64,000 nt of DNA from Porphyromonadaceae bacterium UBA7176 (GCA_002491245.1 DKVO01000033.1:1-64000), one strand, 5' to 3'; positions 6,661 through 16,392 are shown, counted from the first letter of the stretch. The notes: generated from the sequence alone by a model not told the origin. Numbers and translations: made by a program.

Positions 6661-7647
6661 ATGACAAAGGAAGAAGAGTTGGCTGCGGTAAAGGCGGCCT
6701 ACGATATAATTGATGGAGGCCGGATGCTTGACGATGCGGCGTTGTATGATCTTGCTGAACTCGAGACAGCAGAAGGAGTGAAGGCTTTGCTCGACACGGC
6801 TGCAGATCTGACACGTCGCCTTGGCCGCAATTTTGATTCGTGCTCGATAGTGAATGCCCGTTCGGGTCGGTGCTCGGAAGACTGCAAGTGGTGTGCCCAG
6901 GCCTCGCGCTTCCATACCGGATGTGCGACATATGATATTGTTGACCGCCATGAGGCACTTGCCCAGGCACGGCACAATAAGGCAGGAGGCATAAAACGCT
7001 TTTCGATGGTGGCGAGCGGCCGCTCAGTGAAGGGCAAGGCTCTCGATGAAATCTGCGATATACTAAAAGAGGTAAAGGAAACAACGGGAATAGAGACATG
7101 TGCCTCGCTGGGGCTTCTCAACCGCGAAGAGCTTGAGAAGCTGTATGCCTCAGGTGCACGCCGCTACCACTGTAACCTGGAGACGGCGCCATCGTACTTC
7201 GGGCACCTTTGCTCGACCCACACCCAGGATGACAAACTGGCGACTATCGCTACTGCCCGTGAGGTAGGATTTGCGGTATGCTCGGGTGGTATAATCGGTA
7301 TGGGAGAGACTCGCCGCCAACGTGTAGAGCTTGCAATCAAACTGAGGGAGGCTGCTCCGGTGTCGATTCCTATCAACATACTATCGCCGATACCCGGCAC
7401 TCCGCTTGAGAATACGCCATTGATAAGCGAGGATGAGATTGTGCGCACGGTGGCTCTTTTCCGCCTTGCCCACCCGAGTGTGGAGCTTCGTTTTGCCGGA
7501 GGACGCGCACGCCTGTCGGAAGAGTGCCTTGCCGAATGTCTGCGCGTAGGCCTCAACGGAGGTATTACCGGCGACTTACTAACAACCACCGTCTCGACCA
7601 TCGCCTCAGACAAAGCGATGGTGGAAAAGGCCGGATATATATTCTGA
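6661..7647 (+). CDS. bioB: Biotin synthase
   Basis: BioB is a radical SAM enzyme that inserts sulfur into dethiobiotin to make biotin, the last step of the pathway, in the cytoplasm. The radical SAM cluster motif CSEDCKWC gives cysteines 71, 75 and 78. Family segments seen downstream include YHCNLETAPSYF, GGIIGMGET and PINILSPIPGTPL. The 328-residue length is normal. The gene stands apart from other bio genes and is followed after 6 bases by the methyltransferase gene, so the two probably share a transcript. Confidence 0.95.
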   Translation: MTKEEELAAVKAAYDIIDGGRMLDDAALYDLAELETAEGVKALLDTAADLTRRLGRNFDSCSIVNARSGRCSEDCKWCAQASRFHTGCATYDIVDRHEALAQARHNKAGGIKRFSMVASGRSVKGKALDEICDILKEVKETTGIETCASLGLLNREELEKLYASGARRYHCNLETAPSYFGHLCSTHTQDDKLATIATAREVGFAVCSGGIIGMGETRRQRVELAIKLREAAPVSIPINILSPIPGTPLENTPLISEDEIVRTVALFRLAHPSVELRFAGGRARLSEECLAECLRVGLNGGITGDLLTTTVSTIASDKAMVEKAGYIF

Positions 7648-7653
7648 CGCCCT

Positions 7654-8400
7654 ATGTTCCAGTTGACCAACAGGCTCATAAAGGAATTTGCCTCTCTCGA
7701 CGATACTAAGGGGCGGCGGCGCACAGGGCTGTTTGTGGCCGAGGGCGGCAAGTGCGTCGGCGAACTGCTCAGCACTTTCAGAGCCAGATATGTGTTCGCG
7801 TCGCCACAATGGCTCGACGGCAAGGATGTTGTCGCCGGAGAGGTTGTGGAGGCTTCTCCAGCTATGTTGAGACAACTGACACGCCTGCAGGCCACACCTC
7901 AGGCCATAGCATTCTTCGAAATACCCGAAACGGGCGATATCCCGGAGGCAAAAGGGCTTACCGTGGCTCTCGACCGTGTGCAGGACCCCGGCAACATGGG
8001 TACGATATTGCGGTGCTGCGACTGGATGGGCGTCGACACTGTCGTGGCCACGACAGATACGGTAGATTGCTTCAATCCTAAGGCTGTGCAGGCTTCGATG
8101 GGGGCATTAGCGCATGTCAAAGTGTACTATACCGACCTCCCGGATTATCTCGACAGGACATCGCAGCCAGTCTATGGCACATTTCTCGACGGCGACAACA
8201 TCTACGACCAAGCTTTGGGACAAGAGGGCATCGTAGTGATGGGCAACGAGGGCAGCGGTGTCTCGCCGGAAGTGGAACGCCATGTGACACGACGGCTCTA
8301 CATCCCACCCTACCCTGCCGACAGCGTGCATGTGGAAAGTCTGAACGTGGGAATGGCCACAGCCATAGTACTGTCGCAATTCCGCAGCCGCAAGGCGTGA
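7654..8400 (+). CDS. SpoU/TrmH-family RNA 2'-O-methyltransferase
   Basis: This SPOUT enzyme transfers a methyl group from S-adenosylmethionine to a ribose 2'-OH in rRNA or tRNA. The three SpoU motifs are present in order: DRVQDPGNMGTILR (about residues 107-120), VVMGNEGSGVSPE (194-206) and ESLNVGMATAIVL (228-240). The N-terminal ~100 residues form the usual substrate-binding extension beginning LTNRLIKEFASL. It follows bioB by 6 bases. Which nucleotide it modifies cannot be decided from the sequence. Confidence 0.92.
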   Translation: MFQLTNRLIKEFASLDDTKGRRRTGLFVAEGGKCVGELLSTFRARYVFASPQWLDGKDVVAGEVVEASPAMLRQLTRLQATPQAIAFFEIPETGDIPEAKGLTVALDRVQDPGNMGTILRCCDWMGVDTVVATTDTVDCFNPKAVQASMGALAHVKVYYTDLPDYLDRTSQPVYGTFLDGDNIYDQALGQEGIVVMGNEGSGVSPEVERHVTRRLYIPPYPADSVHVESLNVGMATAIVLSQFRSRKA

Positions 8401-8437
8401 TTCTCACCAAACAAAACCCCACCAAACCCAGACAGCG

Positions 8438-9808
8438 ATGGCAAAGAAAGCGATGAAGACGATGTGGTTCTGCACCTCTTGCGGCGCCGATTCTCCCAAA
8501 TGGACCGGCAAATGCCCCTCGTGCGGCGCATGGAACACTATGGTTGAGGAAAAAGTAGGCACCACGACGCTGTCGTCGGCCGTTCCGCTGTCGTCGAAAG
8601 GTCGCGGCAAGCCACTGCCGGTGAACGATATCGAGGCTGTAGACGAGCCTCGCATCCATATGCCATCGGAGGAGCTGAACCGAGTGTTGGGCGGCGGTCT
8701 TGTCAAGGGTTCGATAGTGCTTCTCGGCGGAGAACCCGGCATAGGCAAGTCGACTCTTGTGCTGCAAAATCTGCTGGCAATCCGCAACCGCCGCATACTC
8801 TATGTGTCGGGCGAGGAAAGCGCCACACAACTCAAACTGCGCGCCGACCGCATAGGTCGCGGCAGCGACAATGTGTATATCGTGTGCGAGACTTCTCTCG
8901 AAAACATATTTCACCACATCGAAGAGCTCGAGCCCGAGATACTTGTGGTTGACTCGATACAGACTATAGCTACCGAGACCCTCGACTCGTCGGCCGGCAG
9001 TGTCGGTCAGGTGCGCGAGTGCGCCGCCAACCTGCTTAAGTTCGCTAAAGATTCGGGGGTGCCAGTTCTGCTCATAGGCCATATCAACAAAGAGGGCACG
9101 CTTGCAGGGCCGAAGGTGCTTGAGCATATAGTCGACGCGGTGTTGCAGTTCGAGGGCGATCGCCAGTATATGTACCGCCTGCTGAGGGCAATAAAGAACC
9201 GCTTCGGTAGCACGTCGGAGATCGGTATCTACGAAATGGTGCAACGAGGCCTAAGGGAGGTATCCAATCCGTCGGAGCTACTTATGAGCCACAGCGCCGG
9301 CGAGCTGAGCGGCGTTGCCGTGGGCGTGTCGCTCGAGGGTATAAGGCCTTTCCTGATAGAGATACAGGCACTGGTGAGTTCGGCAGCCTACGGCACACCA
9401 CAGCGCTCGGTGACGGGCTTCGACGGCAAACGTGTCAATATGCTCCTGGCTGTGCTTGAGAAGAGGGTGGGCTTCAAACTCGGAGCCAAGGATGTGTTTC
9501 TCAATGTGGCCGGAGGTATCAAGGTTAACGACCCGGCGCTCGACCTAGCTGTAATCGCAGCAATACTGTCGAGCAATGTCGACATGGCGATACCATGCGG
9601 TTGGTGCATGACAGGCGAGGTGGGACTCACCGGCGAGATACGCCCTGTGACACGAATAGAACAACGCATCACCGAAGCACAAAAACTCGGCATGACCGAT
9701 ATACTAATTCCCGAAGGCAACCTCAAAGGCTTCGACACCTCCAAACTTACAATCCGCATCCATGAGGTTGCAAAGGTCGCAGATGCTTTCCGGGCTTTGT
9801 TCGGGTAG
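8438..9808 (+). CDS. radA: RadA/Sms DNA repair ATPase
   Basis: RadA is a RecA-like ATPase that helps branch migration and recombination repair. It starts with a C4 zinc finger (C12, C15, C26, C29), then has a Walker A motif GGEPGIGKST (residues 96-105), a Walker B region ILVVDSIQT, the RadA-specific KNRFG motif within RAIKNRFGSTSEIG, and a C-terminal Lon-like domain (about residues 280-456). The 456-residue length is typical. It lies 37 bases after the methyltransferase and ends at a strong terminator. Confidence 0.95.
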   Translation: MAKKAMKTMWFCTSCGADSPKWTGKCPSCGAWNTMVEEKVGTTTLSSAVPLSSKGRGKPLPVNDIEAVDEPRIHMPSEELNRVLGGGLVKGSIVLLGGEPGIGKSTLVLQNLLAIRNRRILYVSGEESATQLKLRADRIGRGSDNVYIVCETSLENIFHHIEELEPEILVVDSIQTIATETLDSSAGSVGQVRECAANLLKFAKDSGVPVLLIGHINKEGTLAGPKVLEHIVDAVLQFEGDRQYMYRLLRAIKNRFGSTSEIGIYEMVQRGLREVSNPSELLMSHSAGELSGVAVGVSLEGIRPFLIEIQALVSSAAYGTPQRSVTGFDGKRVNMLLAVLEKRVGFKLGAKDVFLNVAGGIKVNDPALDLAVIAAILSSNVDMAIPCGWCMTGEVGLTGEIRPVTRIEQRITEAQKLGMTDILIPEGNLKGFDTSKLTIRIHEVAKVADAFRALFG

Positions 9809-9825
9809 AGGTCTGATAAACTTAC

Positions 9826-9860
9826 AATAAAAAGAGCCGGTGGTACCGGCTCTTTTTATT
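9826..9860. terminator. Bidirectional terminator between radA and the T9SS cargo gene
   Basis: AATAAAAAGAGCCGG pairs perfectly with CCGGCTCTTTTTATT around a 5-nt loop (TGGTA). Flanking A and T runs let it work for radA on the plus strand and for the convergent minus-strand gene. Confidence 0.85.
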
Positions 9861-9876
9861 GTGTAGGTCAACGACG

Positions 9877-12800
9877 TTATTTCACTGCAACTTTCACAAC
9901 GAGGGTCGTGTCGGATTTAGCACGGACGATGTACAGCCCAGACGGCAGCGATATAAATCCGGCACTATTGGCGGCAGTCACAAGGCGGCCGTTGGTATCG
10001 AATACCTCCACTGAGCAATCTCCATCACACGTCACTTCAACACCTCCCACACAGGCTGATATACGAAGGGTAGAATTGGCGACCTCCGAGATGCCCGACT
10101 GTCCGATCTTGAGTTCGGCTACGTCGCTCCGTGCTCCGGTAGGTGCGAAAACTGCATATACGCCTACAGTGTGGACTCCGGAAAGAGGATCGGCGAAGGA
10201 ATACGACGGCTCGGCAAGACCTGTAGCGACTTGCTTTCCATCGAGTTCGACATCGTAAGTCACACCGGTGTCGAGCGAACCAGGAACAACGGGCTGCCAT
10301 TCTATGCTATTGGTTGCTGCATCGAAGCTGATAGTCTCGGCAAGGGGAGCATTGCTCTTCATGCTTATTTCGTCGAGATCGGTATCGGTAGCGTAGACAT
10401 TGCTTTCGATTTCGGTGTCAACAAAGGCATGGGCAGCCACTACAGCTTCATAGCTACGGGAGGCCTGTTTTACGGTGATGCCAAAACGGCCGTCAGAACC
10501 TGATGTGCCATAGTACTCAACACCGTCGGATGCAAGCACGACCTCCGCACCGGCCAACGGAGAGATACCGTCGGTGACAGTGCCGGAAACTACCGGAGCT
10601 GTTTTGTCGAGTTTGATCAGGGCTGTCGGGAGGAAATAGGCCTGAGTGGGTTTGTCGCGTTTTACCGTAGCAAGGACATCGTCGGCCGACCAGAGGGTGC
10701 TACCACCGCGGAAAACGAGGAATGTCGCAGCAACAAAATCGGATGACTCATGCCCTACAATAAATCGCAGCGAGCCACCATCGTACTCGAAACTTTCGTC
10801 GAAAGGTATGATAAGAAGGCTATATTTATCGAATACCCGGTCGGTTGTACGGGCGAAGGTATAGTCTTTGCAAGCCACCCTGGTCATCTGCACGGTATCG
10901 GCGAATGCTTTACCGCTTTCGGGCATCACGGGAGCGGTCTTATCGGTATTCTCTACCCACATTTTAATGGTTTTCAATGGATTGCGTTCGGCATTAATGA
11001 AATAGTAGAACGAAACCGAAGCAATCTTGTCGCCCTTCTGCAGTCCAAGCTGAGAAGCGGTGTAGACAAACTCTGAATAACTGTTTTTGTCACCGGCACG
11101 CAGAGGGATGTTCGACATTTCATCATCGGTATTACGTGTGCCCACAAGGACATCGGTACTCATCTCTTCTTCAGCGATAGTGATAGCAGCAGGTTCGGCC
11201 TCAAACACTTTGTCGCCGACCTTTACCCGAGCAGAAACAACACTACCGGCCGATGCAGCGTGAGGGATAAAGGAAAAATCGAATTTCGAGGTCTTGCCAC
11301 CAGCGTTGTCGAGAGCCTTGGCCTCGTCGCCTTCAACAAGTGCCACACATTTGCCGTCGAGCGTGAGCTCGAGTGAATATTCTCCTGAGGCGATAGCCTT
11401 CGGGCCAACATTCTGCAATGTCAGAGAGGCTGCGACCGGATAGTTTACCATGCCTGTAGCATCGGCAGAGAGGGAATGCATGTATATATCGTGCGACACA
11501 TCGGCAAGCTGTCCTACCGCAATATTATCGATTTTGACATATACGCCTTCGAAGGCCAAGTATTTCTTACCGGCCGGGACGTCGAGCTCTACAAACGAGA
11601 AGATGTCGTATTCAGGCATCTGTGTATCGGTGTCTTTTGAGGAAATCTTGCCGATCTCTGTCCAGTTGGAGCGGTCGTCAGAAGCAAATACTTTCACATA
11701 GCATTCATAGTAGGTTGCACGGGTGGTGCGTGTGAGGGCAAAAAGGAGTCTTGAACCTGAAGCAATATCGATAGCCGGCAGTATTATTTTGCCGGCAGAG
11801 CTTGACAAGGTAGCAGACCGGAGAGAGCCATCGCTATGAGCAGTCCAAGCCCCAGCCTTTGGCATAATCCACCTTGCCGGGATAACATTATCTGCAAATT
11901 CTTCGGTAAAAGTACCCGGGGCTACTTTTGCGCCAATAATATTGAACCCGTCGATATCGCCATAGGTATTACTCTCGATACCGACCTTACCCGATACAGG
12001 TCTGTCGCCACCGATGGTGAGCATACCCGAGCGGCTTGCTCCACCTTCGATAGTGAGAGGCGCTTCGAGATCGAGCGTCACACCCTCGGGCAGTGTTATT
12101 GCAGAAATCTCGAGGGGCGCCGCACCTTTGTTCGACAGAGTGAGGTCGACACTGCTGCTGTCGTGGAAGAGGCCCATATTCATCGACGAGACAGACTTAC
12201 CGCCTGAAGTAATCTCGAGCATGGGGACATATGCTTGTGCCGAAAGGGTGATAGAGGTGGAACTTATCGTGCGCGACACATTCTCGACGCATGTCACGCT
12301 GAGAGTCTCGCTCTTGGTTGGATTGGCAAGTTTATACGGCAGCGAGAAGTTTACAAATGTCTCCTCTCCGGGCAGCATGTCGATGCCCACCGGGACTGTG
12401 GCTACAACGTTTTGACTGATCTTCACCTCGAAAGAGAAATCTTCGTCAGCAGCGTACAAAGGAAGATTGCCACGGTTTGTGACACGGATAGACAATTTGA
12501 ACTCCACATTACCTTCGCGGTCGGCTTTGACGCTATACTGACCGTCCTCGGCACCAAATCCGTTGAGCTGAACCGCCCTGAGTTGAGGGATCTCGGCTTT
12601 GTCGGCCGAGAAGGAGTCGAAATAGCAGTGTTCCATCCATAGGGCGACATACGTCAGCTCAGAGAGGTTGAAATCAACTTGAGTCCAGGTCTTGCTTGCC
12701 ACCGACACCTCGCCGAGGTCGATCTGCTCACCGAGAGTGTAAGAGAAATCGGCGTTGCGCGTACATTTATAAGCCTTTATCTTTGGTATTGATGAAGCCG

Positions 12801-13170
12801 GCGTGCCTTTCTTAGATAGGAAAAACTGGATGTTGCCCTCTACCTGCGGAGTGACAATCATATCCTGTGTGGCATAAGTAGATCCGGTTTCGTCGTCCCA
12901 TGTCTCCTGCCACTGCACGCTGAGGACATTGGTGTTGACCGAGCGTTCGTCTTCCATTCCGCCCAAAGCCTCGAGACGATAGTCGATAGCGCCGAGTGGT
13001 GTGTAGTCAAAAATTCGCCCCCAGCCGATAGCACTCTGGTTACTACCGGTCTGGACATTGTCGAAGCCTTCGAAATAATTGTCGACAATCTTGTAGTCGA
13101 GAGCTCCGGCAGAGGGCGCTGTCATCATCATGGACATGGCAGTCGCCATCAAAAGTAGAGGTTTCTTCAT
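9877..13170 (-). CDS. Large exported T9SS cargo protein (choice-of-anchor/CarbopepD_reg)
   Basis: The 1097-residue protein starts at the ATG at 13170, which gives a clean signal peptide (MKKPLLLMATAMSMMMTAPS). The N-terminal half has immunoglobulin-like and choice-of-anchor-J-like beta-sandwich segments, one near the sequence EEFADNVIPARWIMP. A carboxypeptidase-regulatory-like fold begins near VSGTVTDGISPLAGAEV, then a fibronectin-III-like module. The final ~75 residues end in a T9SS type A sorting domain (VEVFDTNGRLV ... LPSGLYIVRA ... VVKVAVK). It should pass through the T9SS encoded at the start of the window to the cell surface. No catalytic motif was recognised, so its role (adhesin, binding protein or protease) is open. 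Confidence 0.82.
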   Translation of the reverse strand: MKKPLLLMATAMSMMMTAPSAGALDYKIVDNYFEGFDNVQTGSNQSAIGWGRIFDYTPLGAIDYRLEALGGMEDERSVNTNVLSVQWQETWDDETGSTYATQDMIVTPQVEGNIQFFLSKKGTPASSIPKIKAYKCTRNADFSYTLGEQIDLGEVSVASKTWTQVDFNLSELTYVALWMEHCYFDSFSADKAEIPQLRAVQLNGFGAEDGQYSVKADREGNVEFKLSIRVTNRGNLPLYAADEDFSFEVKISQNVVATVPVGIDMLPGEETFVNFSLPYKLANPTKSETLSVTCVENVSRTISSTSITLSAQAYVPMLEITSGGKSVSSMNMGLFHDSSSVDLTLSNKGAAPLEISAITLPEGVTLDLEAPLTIEGGASRSGMLTIGGDRPVSGKVGIESNTYGDIDGFNIIGAKVAPGTFTEEFADNVIPARWIMPKAGAWTAHSDGSLRSATLSSSAGKIILPAIDIASGSRLLFALTRTTRATYYECYVKVFASDDRSNWTEIGKISSKDTDTQMPEYDIFSFVELDVPAGKKYLAFEGVYVKIDNIAVGQLADVSHDIYMHSLSADATGMVNYPVAASLTLQNVGPKAIASGEYSLELTLDGKCVALVEGDEAKALDNAGGKTSKFDFSFIPHAASAGSVVSARVKVGDKVFEAEPAAITIAEEEMSTDVLVGTRNTDDEMSNIPLRAGDKNSYSEFVYTASQLGLQKGDKIASVSFYYFINAERNPLKTIKMWVENTDKTAPVMPESGKAFADTVQMTRVACKDYTFARTTDRVFDKYSLLIIPFDESFEYDGGSLRFIVGHESSDFVAATFLVFRGGSTLWSADDVLATVKRDKPTQAYFLPTALIKLDKTAPVVSGTVTDGISPLAGAEVVLASDGVEYYGTSGSDGRFGITVKQASRSYEAVVAAHAFVDTEIESNVYATDTDLDEISMKSNAPLAETISFDAATNSIEWQPVVPGSLDTGVTYDVELDGKQVATGLAEPSYSFADPLSGVHTVGVYAVFAPTGARSDVAELKIGQSGISEVANSTLRISACVGGVEVTCDGDCSVEVFDTNGRLVTAANSAGFISLPSGLYIVRAKSDTTLVVKVAVK

Positions 13171-13225
13171 TTTAGGATAATTGGTGTTAGAGGTTAGTTT
13201 AGACATTGTGTCGTCGTACAAGCGA

Positions 13226-13255
13226 CAAAGTTAGTGCAAATGTTTCTAAAAACAA
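13226..13255 (-). promoter_or_regulatory. Promoter of the 1097-residue T9SS cargo gene
   Basis: On the minus strand TTG (13255-13253) and TAACTTTG (13233-13226) are 19 nt apart. Transcription would start near 13220, giving a leader of about 50 nt and supporting the start codon chosen at 13170. Confidence 0.7.
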
Positions 13256-13317
13256 GAAATACACAGCATTTTTTTTGCTAATTAAAACAAAACACAACCA
13301 AAATTCCACAAAAAAAC

Positions 13318-13364
13318 AACCTCAAGGGTCCGGCTGCATCGGATGCAGCCGGACCCTTGAGGTT
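13318..13364 (-). terminator. Strong terminator, 23-bp perfect inverted repeat
   Basis: The sequence 13318-13340 is the exact reverse complement of 13342-13364, centred on one base. On the minus strand it is followed by a T-rich run, so it terminates the small membrane protein gene ending at 13385. Confidence 0.85.
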
Positions 13365-13384
13365 ATAATGTATATATTCTGATT

Positions 13385-13684
13385 CTATTCTTTTCTGTAC
13401 CGGGCAGTCAGGACTCCAACGACCCACATCATCACTCCGGCAGAGAAGGCGGATGCCATGATAGAAATGAGGAAGAGTTGCATCGGAGTGTCGCCGAGGA
13501 ACCGGGTCGAGTAATATCCGCCAAGGACAGCAGCCACGACGGCTATGATGATGTCGAACCACAGCGACCGGCGTCCACCGGTGAAACGTGCAGCCAACAA
13601 GGCACACAGCACTCCTATCAATGCCCACAAGAACCATACGAGCAGCCCCACGGTCTGGGAGCTTACATGAAGCAGTGTTTCCAT
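13385..13684 (-). CDS. Small membrane protein, GlsB/YeaQ-like
   Basis: The 99-residue protein is nearly all hydrophobic, with three predicted membrane helices (about residues 11-31, 42-62 and 69-93) and a short positive C-terminus (ARYRKE). A glycine-rich second helix (VVAAVLGGYYSTRFLG) recalls the GlsB/YeaQ/YmgE stress-associated membrane family, but the match is by architecture only. It is followed by the terminator at 13318-13364 and preceded 18 bases upstream by another small membrane protein gene on the same strand. Confidence 0.6.
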   Translation of the reverse strand: METLLHVSSQTVGLLVWFLWALIGVLCALLAARFTGGRRSLWFDIIIAVVAAVLGGYYSTRFLGDTPMQLFLISIMASAFSAGVMMWVVGVLTARYRKE

Positions 13685-13702
13685 ACTATGTGGTTTTGAG
13701 GA

Positions 13703-13873
13703 TCAGCCTACAGGATAGTTTACTATGTATGGCGCCAGGAATGCAGCGACATCAGTGTTGCCTGTGAGATCGGCGAAGGTGAGCCAAATGATGAGCAGTA
13801 TGATGAGAAATATGGCACCGATGGCAACCCATACGGATGTGCGGTTGGTGCGGCGTGTGCGAGAGTTCGACAT
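13703..13873 (-). CDS. Small single-helix membrane protein
   Basis: With the start at the ATG at 13873 the product has 56 residues: a basic N-terminus (MSNSRTRRTNRTS) followed by one hydrophobic helix (about residues 14-35) and a short polar tail. An upstream start at 13918 adds 15 residues without membrane or signal character and was not chosen. I do not recognise a family. Its 18-base distance to the next membrane protein gene suggests joint expression. Confidence 0.55.
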   Translation of the reverse strand: MSNSRTRRTNRTSVWVAIGAIFLIILLIIWLTFADLTGNTDVAAFLAPYIVNYPVG

Positions 13874-14009
13874 AGGGGTAGTTTTTAATAATTGAAACTG
13901 TTTATATTTCAAACACACGTATGGCGATATTGTTTGACCACGGAGGATGAAGTTTGCCGCCAGAGATAAAAAAACTTGGATATTGCCGCCCTTTTTCGGT
14001 CGAAATCAC

Positions 14010-14017
14010 TAACTTTG
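14010..14017 (+). promoter_or_regulatory. -7 box upstream of pta-ackA
   Basis: TAACTTTG matches the Bacteroidetes -7 consensus and lies 36 bases before the pta ATG. A -33 element at the expected distance is weak (T-rich stretch around 13991-13996). Confidence 0.55.
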
Positions 14018-14053
14018 CACTACAAAAAGGATTATATACTAACTTAACGCATA

Positions 14054-15067
14054 ATGTATCTTTTCGAGAAACTCACGGCCAATGCGCTTGCCGACCGCCA
14101 GCGTATTGTGTTGCCCGAGGGCCTGGAACCCCGTACCCTCACTGCCGCCGACCGCATTATAGCCGACGGACTTGCCGATATCATCCTCATCGGCAACGCC
14201 AACGATATCCTCAATATGGCCGGTGAGCTGCGCCTCACCAATATCGGCCGCGCCACTATCGTCGACCCTGCCGACGAGGCTGTCATCGACAAATACGCAC
14301 CACTCTTCTATGAGCTGCGCAAATCCAAAGGCATCACGATGGAAGAGGCTCGCCTCACCACAGCCAATCCGCTCTATCTCGGCTGCCTGATGGTGAAAGC
14401 CGGCGATGCCGACGGTCAGGTTGCCGGAGCGATGAACACCACCGGTAATGTGCTCCGCGCGGCCTTTCAGGTGATCAAGACCATGCCGGGCATCAGCGTT
14501 GTATCAGGTGCGTTTGTGATGCTTCTCCCCGAAGGCTCGAAATATGGCACCAACGATATCCTTATCTTCGCCGACTGTGCCGTTGTGCCCGACCCGACCG
14601 CGAGCGAACTCGCCCAGATAGCCGTGGCATCGGCCAAGACCGCACGCGACATCGCCGGCATAGAGCCTCGTGTGGCACTGCTGTCGTTCTCTACCAAGGG
14701 TTCAGCCAAGAGCGAGCGCGTCGACAAGGTGATCGAGGCTACCGATATTGCCCGTCAGCTCGCCCCCGACCTTATCATCGACGGCGAACTCCAGGCCGAT
14801 GCAGCGATAGTTCCGTCGGTGGCCACCGCCAAAGCCCCCAACAGTCCGCTCAGCGGCCGTGCCAATGTGTTGGTATTCCCCAACCTCGAGGTTGGCAACA
14901 TCGCCTATAAACTTGTGCAGCGGCTCGGCGGCGTCCAGGCCGTGGGCCCCGTACTCCAGGGCCTTGCTGCTCCTGTCAACGACTTGAGCCGCGGTTGCTT
15001 CCCCGAAGATATCTACAAAACAATCATAATCACCTGTAATCAGGCAATCGGCCTTAAGAACAAATAA
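14054..15067 (+). CDS. pta: Phosphate acetyltransferase
   Basis: Pta turns acetyl-CoA and phosphate into acetyl phosphate, the first step of acetate formation in the cytoplasm. The protein has the short 337-residue form without the N-terminal regulatory domains of the E. coli enzyme. Family segments seen include RIVLPEGLEPRTLTAADRII at the N-terminus, the AGAMNTTGNVLRAAFQ region, and the C-terminal ANVLVFPNLEVGNIAYKLVQ. It lies 10 bases before ackA, and the two genes make the acetate/ATP-producing module. Confidence 0.95.
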   Translation: MYLFEKLTANALADRQRIVLPEGLEPRTLTAADRIIADGLADIILIGNANDILNMAGELRLTNIGRATIVDPADEAVIDKYAPLFYELRKSKGITMEEARLTTANPLYLGCLMVKAGDADGQVAGAMNTTGNVLRAAFQVIKTMPGISVVSGAFVMLLPEGSKYGTNDILIFADCAVVPDPTASELAQIAVASAKTARDIAGIEPRVALLSFSTKGSAKSERVDKVIEATDIARQLAPDLIIDGELQADAAIVPSVATAKAPNSPLSGRANVLVFPNLEVGNIAYKLVQRLGGVQAVGPVLQGLAAPVNDLSRGCFPEDIYKTIIITCNQAIGLKNK

Positions 15068-15077
15068 TAAGTAAGTT

Positions 15078-16289
15078 ATGAAAATCCTCGTACTTAATTC
15101 GGGCAGCAGCTCGGTCAAATACAAGCTCATCGACCTCGAAGGAGCAGCCGACACTACCCTCGCCGAAGGCGGCGTAGAGAAGATTGGTCTCCCCGACGGA
15201 TTTCTTAAATACAAACGTGAAGATGGCAGCAAGGCTATCGACAAACTTGGCCACATCGACCACCTCCAGGCTATCAAGGCGATACTTGCCAAGCTGACCG
15301 ACCCGACCGATGGCTGCATCAAGTCGTACGACGAAATCGATGCCGTAGGCCACCGTGTGGTACACGGAGGAGAGAAGTTCAGCGAGAGCGTGCTTATCGA
15401 TGATGCCGTAAAGACCAAAATCCGCGAATGCTACGATATCGCTCCTCTCCACAACCCGGCCAACATGACCGGTATCGAGGCCATCACCGAGCTTATGCCC
15501 GATGTTCCACAGGTCGGAGTTTTCGACACCGCTTTCCATCAGACCATGCCGGCAAAGGCTTACATGTATGCCCTGCCGTATAAATTCTACACCGAAGACG
15601 GTGTGCGCCGCTACGGTTTCCACGGCACAAGCCACCGCTATGTGAGCGGCCGCGTATGCGAGTTCCTCGGCGTGAAGCCCGAAGGCCAGCGCATCATTAC
15701 ATGCCACATCGGCAACGGCGCCTCTATGGCAGCTGTGGTCGACGGCAAGTGTATCGACACATCGATGGGCCTCACTCCGGTCGAAGGTCTCATGATGGGT
15801 ACCCGTGTAGGCGACGTCGATCCCGGAGCCCTCACATATCTCATGACCAAACATGGCCTCACCGCAGCCCAACTGCAGACCATCATCAACAAAGATGGCG
15901 GTGTGATGGGTATTAGCGGCGTGAGCAGCGACATGCGCGAGATCGAAGCTGCCGTAGCAGCCGGTCACGAACGTGCACGCCTGGCCCTGGACATGTACAT
16001 GCTCCGCATCACCAAATATATCGGTGCCTATGCTGCCGAGATGGGTGGCGCCGACATCATAGTATTCACCGGCGGTGTAGGTGAAAATCAAGCCGGTCTG
16101 CGTGCCGACGTATGCTCTACCCTCGGCTTCATGGGCGTGGAGATCGACAAGGAAGTCAATGCTGTGACTCGCGGTACCGAAACGGTGATATCGTCGGCAA
16201 ACTCGCGCGTCAAGGTGTGCGTGATCCCGACCGACGAAGAACTCACCATAGCCCGTGACACACGCGACCTGGTGACTGCCGCCAAATAA
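15078..16289 (+). CDS. ackA: Acetate kinase
   Basis: AckA makes ATP and acetate from acetyl phosphate and ADP. The first signature (VLNSGSSSVKY, residues 4-14) and the second (GFHGTSHRYVS) are present, as are VVHGGEKFSES and the C-terminal FTGGVGENQAGLR. The 403-residue length is normal for the ASKHA-fold enzyme. It follows pta by 10 bases and ends before a clear terminator, so the two form one operon. Confidence 0.96.
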   Translation: MKILVLNSGSSSVKYKLIDLEGAADTTLAEGGVEKIGLPDGFLKYKREDGSKAIDKLGHIDHLQAIKAILAKLTDPTDGCIKSYDEIDAVGHRVVHGGEKFSESVLIDDAVKTKIRECYDIAPLHNPANMTGIEAITELMPDVPQVGVFDTAFHQTMPAKAYMYALPYKFYTEDGVRRYGFHGTSHRYVSGRVCEFLGVKPEGQRIITCHIGNGASMAAVVDGKCIDTSMGLTPVEGLMMGTRVGDVDPGALTYLMTKHGLTAAQLQTIINKDGGVMGISGVSSDMREIEAAVAAGHERARLALDMYMLRITKYIGAYAAEMGGADIIVFTGGVGENQAGLRADVCSTLGFMGVEIDKEVNAVTRGTETVISSANSRVKVCVIPTDEELTIARDTRDLVTAAK

Positions 16290-16319
16290 AAGTCGCACGA
16301 TATATCTTAACCGAAAAAA

Positions 16320-16362
16320 CAGGAGGAGTGCCTTCGCTGCGGAGCACTCCTCCTGTCTTTTT
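16320..16362 (+). terminator. Terminator of pta-ackA
   Basis: CAGGAGGAGTGC (16320-16331) pairs with GCACTCCTCCTG (16344-16355), followed by TCTTTTT. The T run overlaps the -33 box of the next promoter, so the two units are packed very tightly. Confidence 0.85.
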
Positions 16363-16392
16363 GCTAATATTCGCATATTTTCGTAATTTTGC
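16360..16392 (+). promoter_or_regulatory. Promoter of the radical SAM gene
   Basis: TTTG at 16360-16363 and TAATTTTG at 16385-16392 are 21 nt apart. The next ATG begins at 16400, only 7 bases after the -7 box, so the messenger would be leaderless or nearly so. Confidence 0.65.

Noticed and set aside
6520..6975. A 151-codon minus-strand frame overlapping the start of bioB
   Set aside because: It covers the bioB promoter and N-terminus, which are both well supported on the plus strand.
15054..16376. A 440-codon minus-strand frame opposite ackA
   Set aside because: Acetate kinase motifs on the plus strand are decisive; the antisense frame is rich in His, Cys and Val, typical of a shadow frame.
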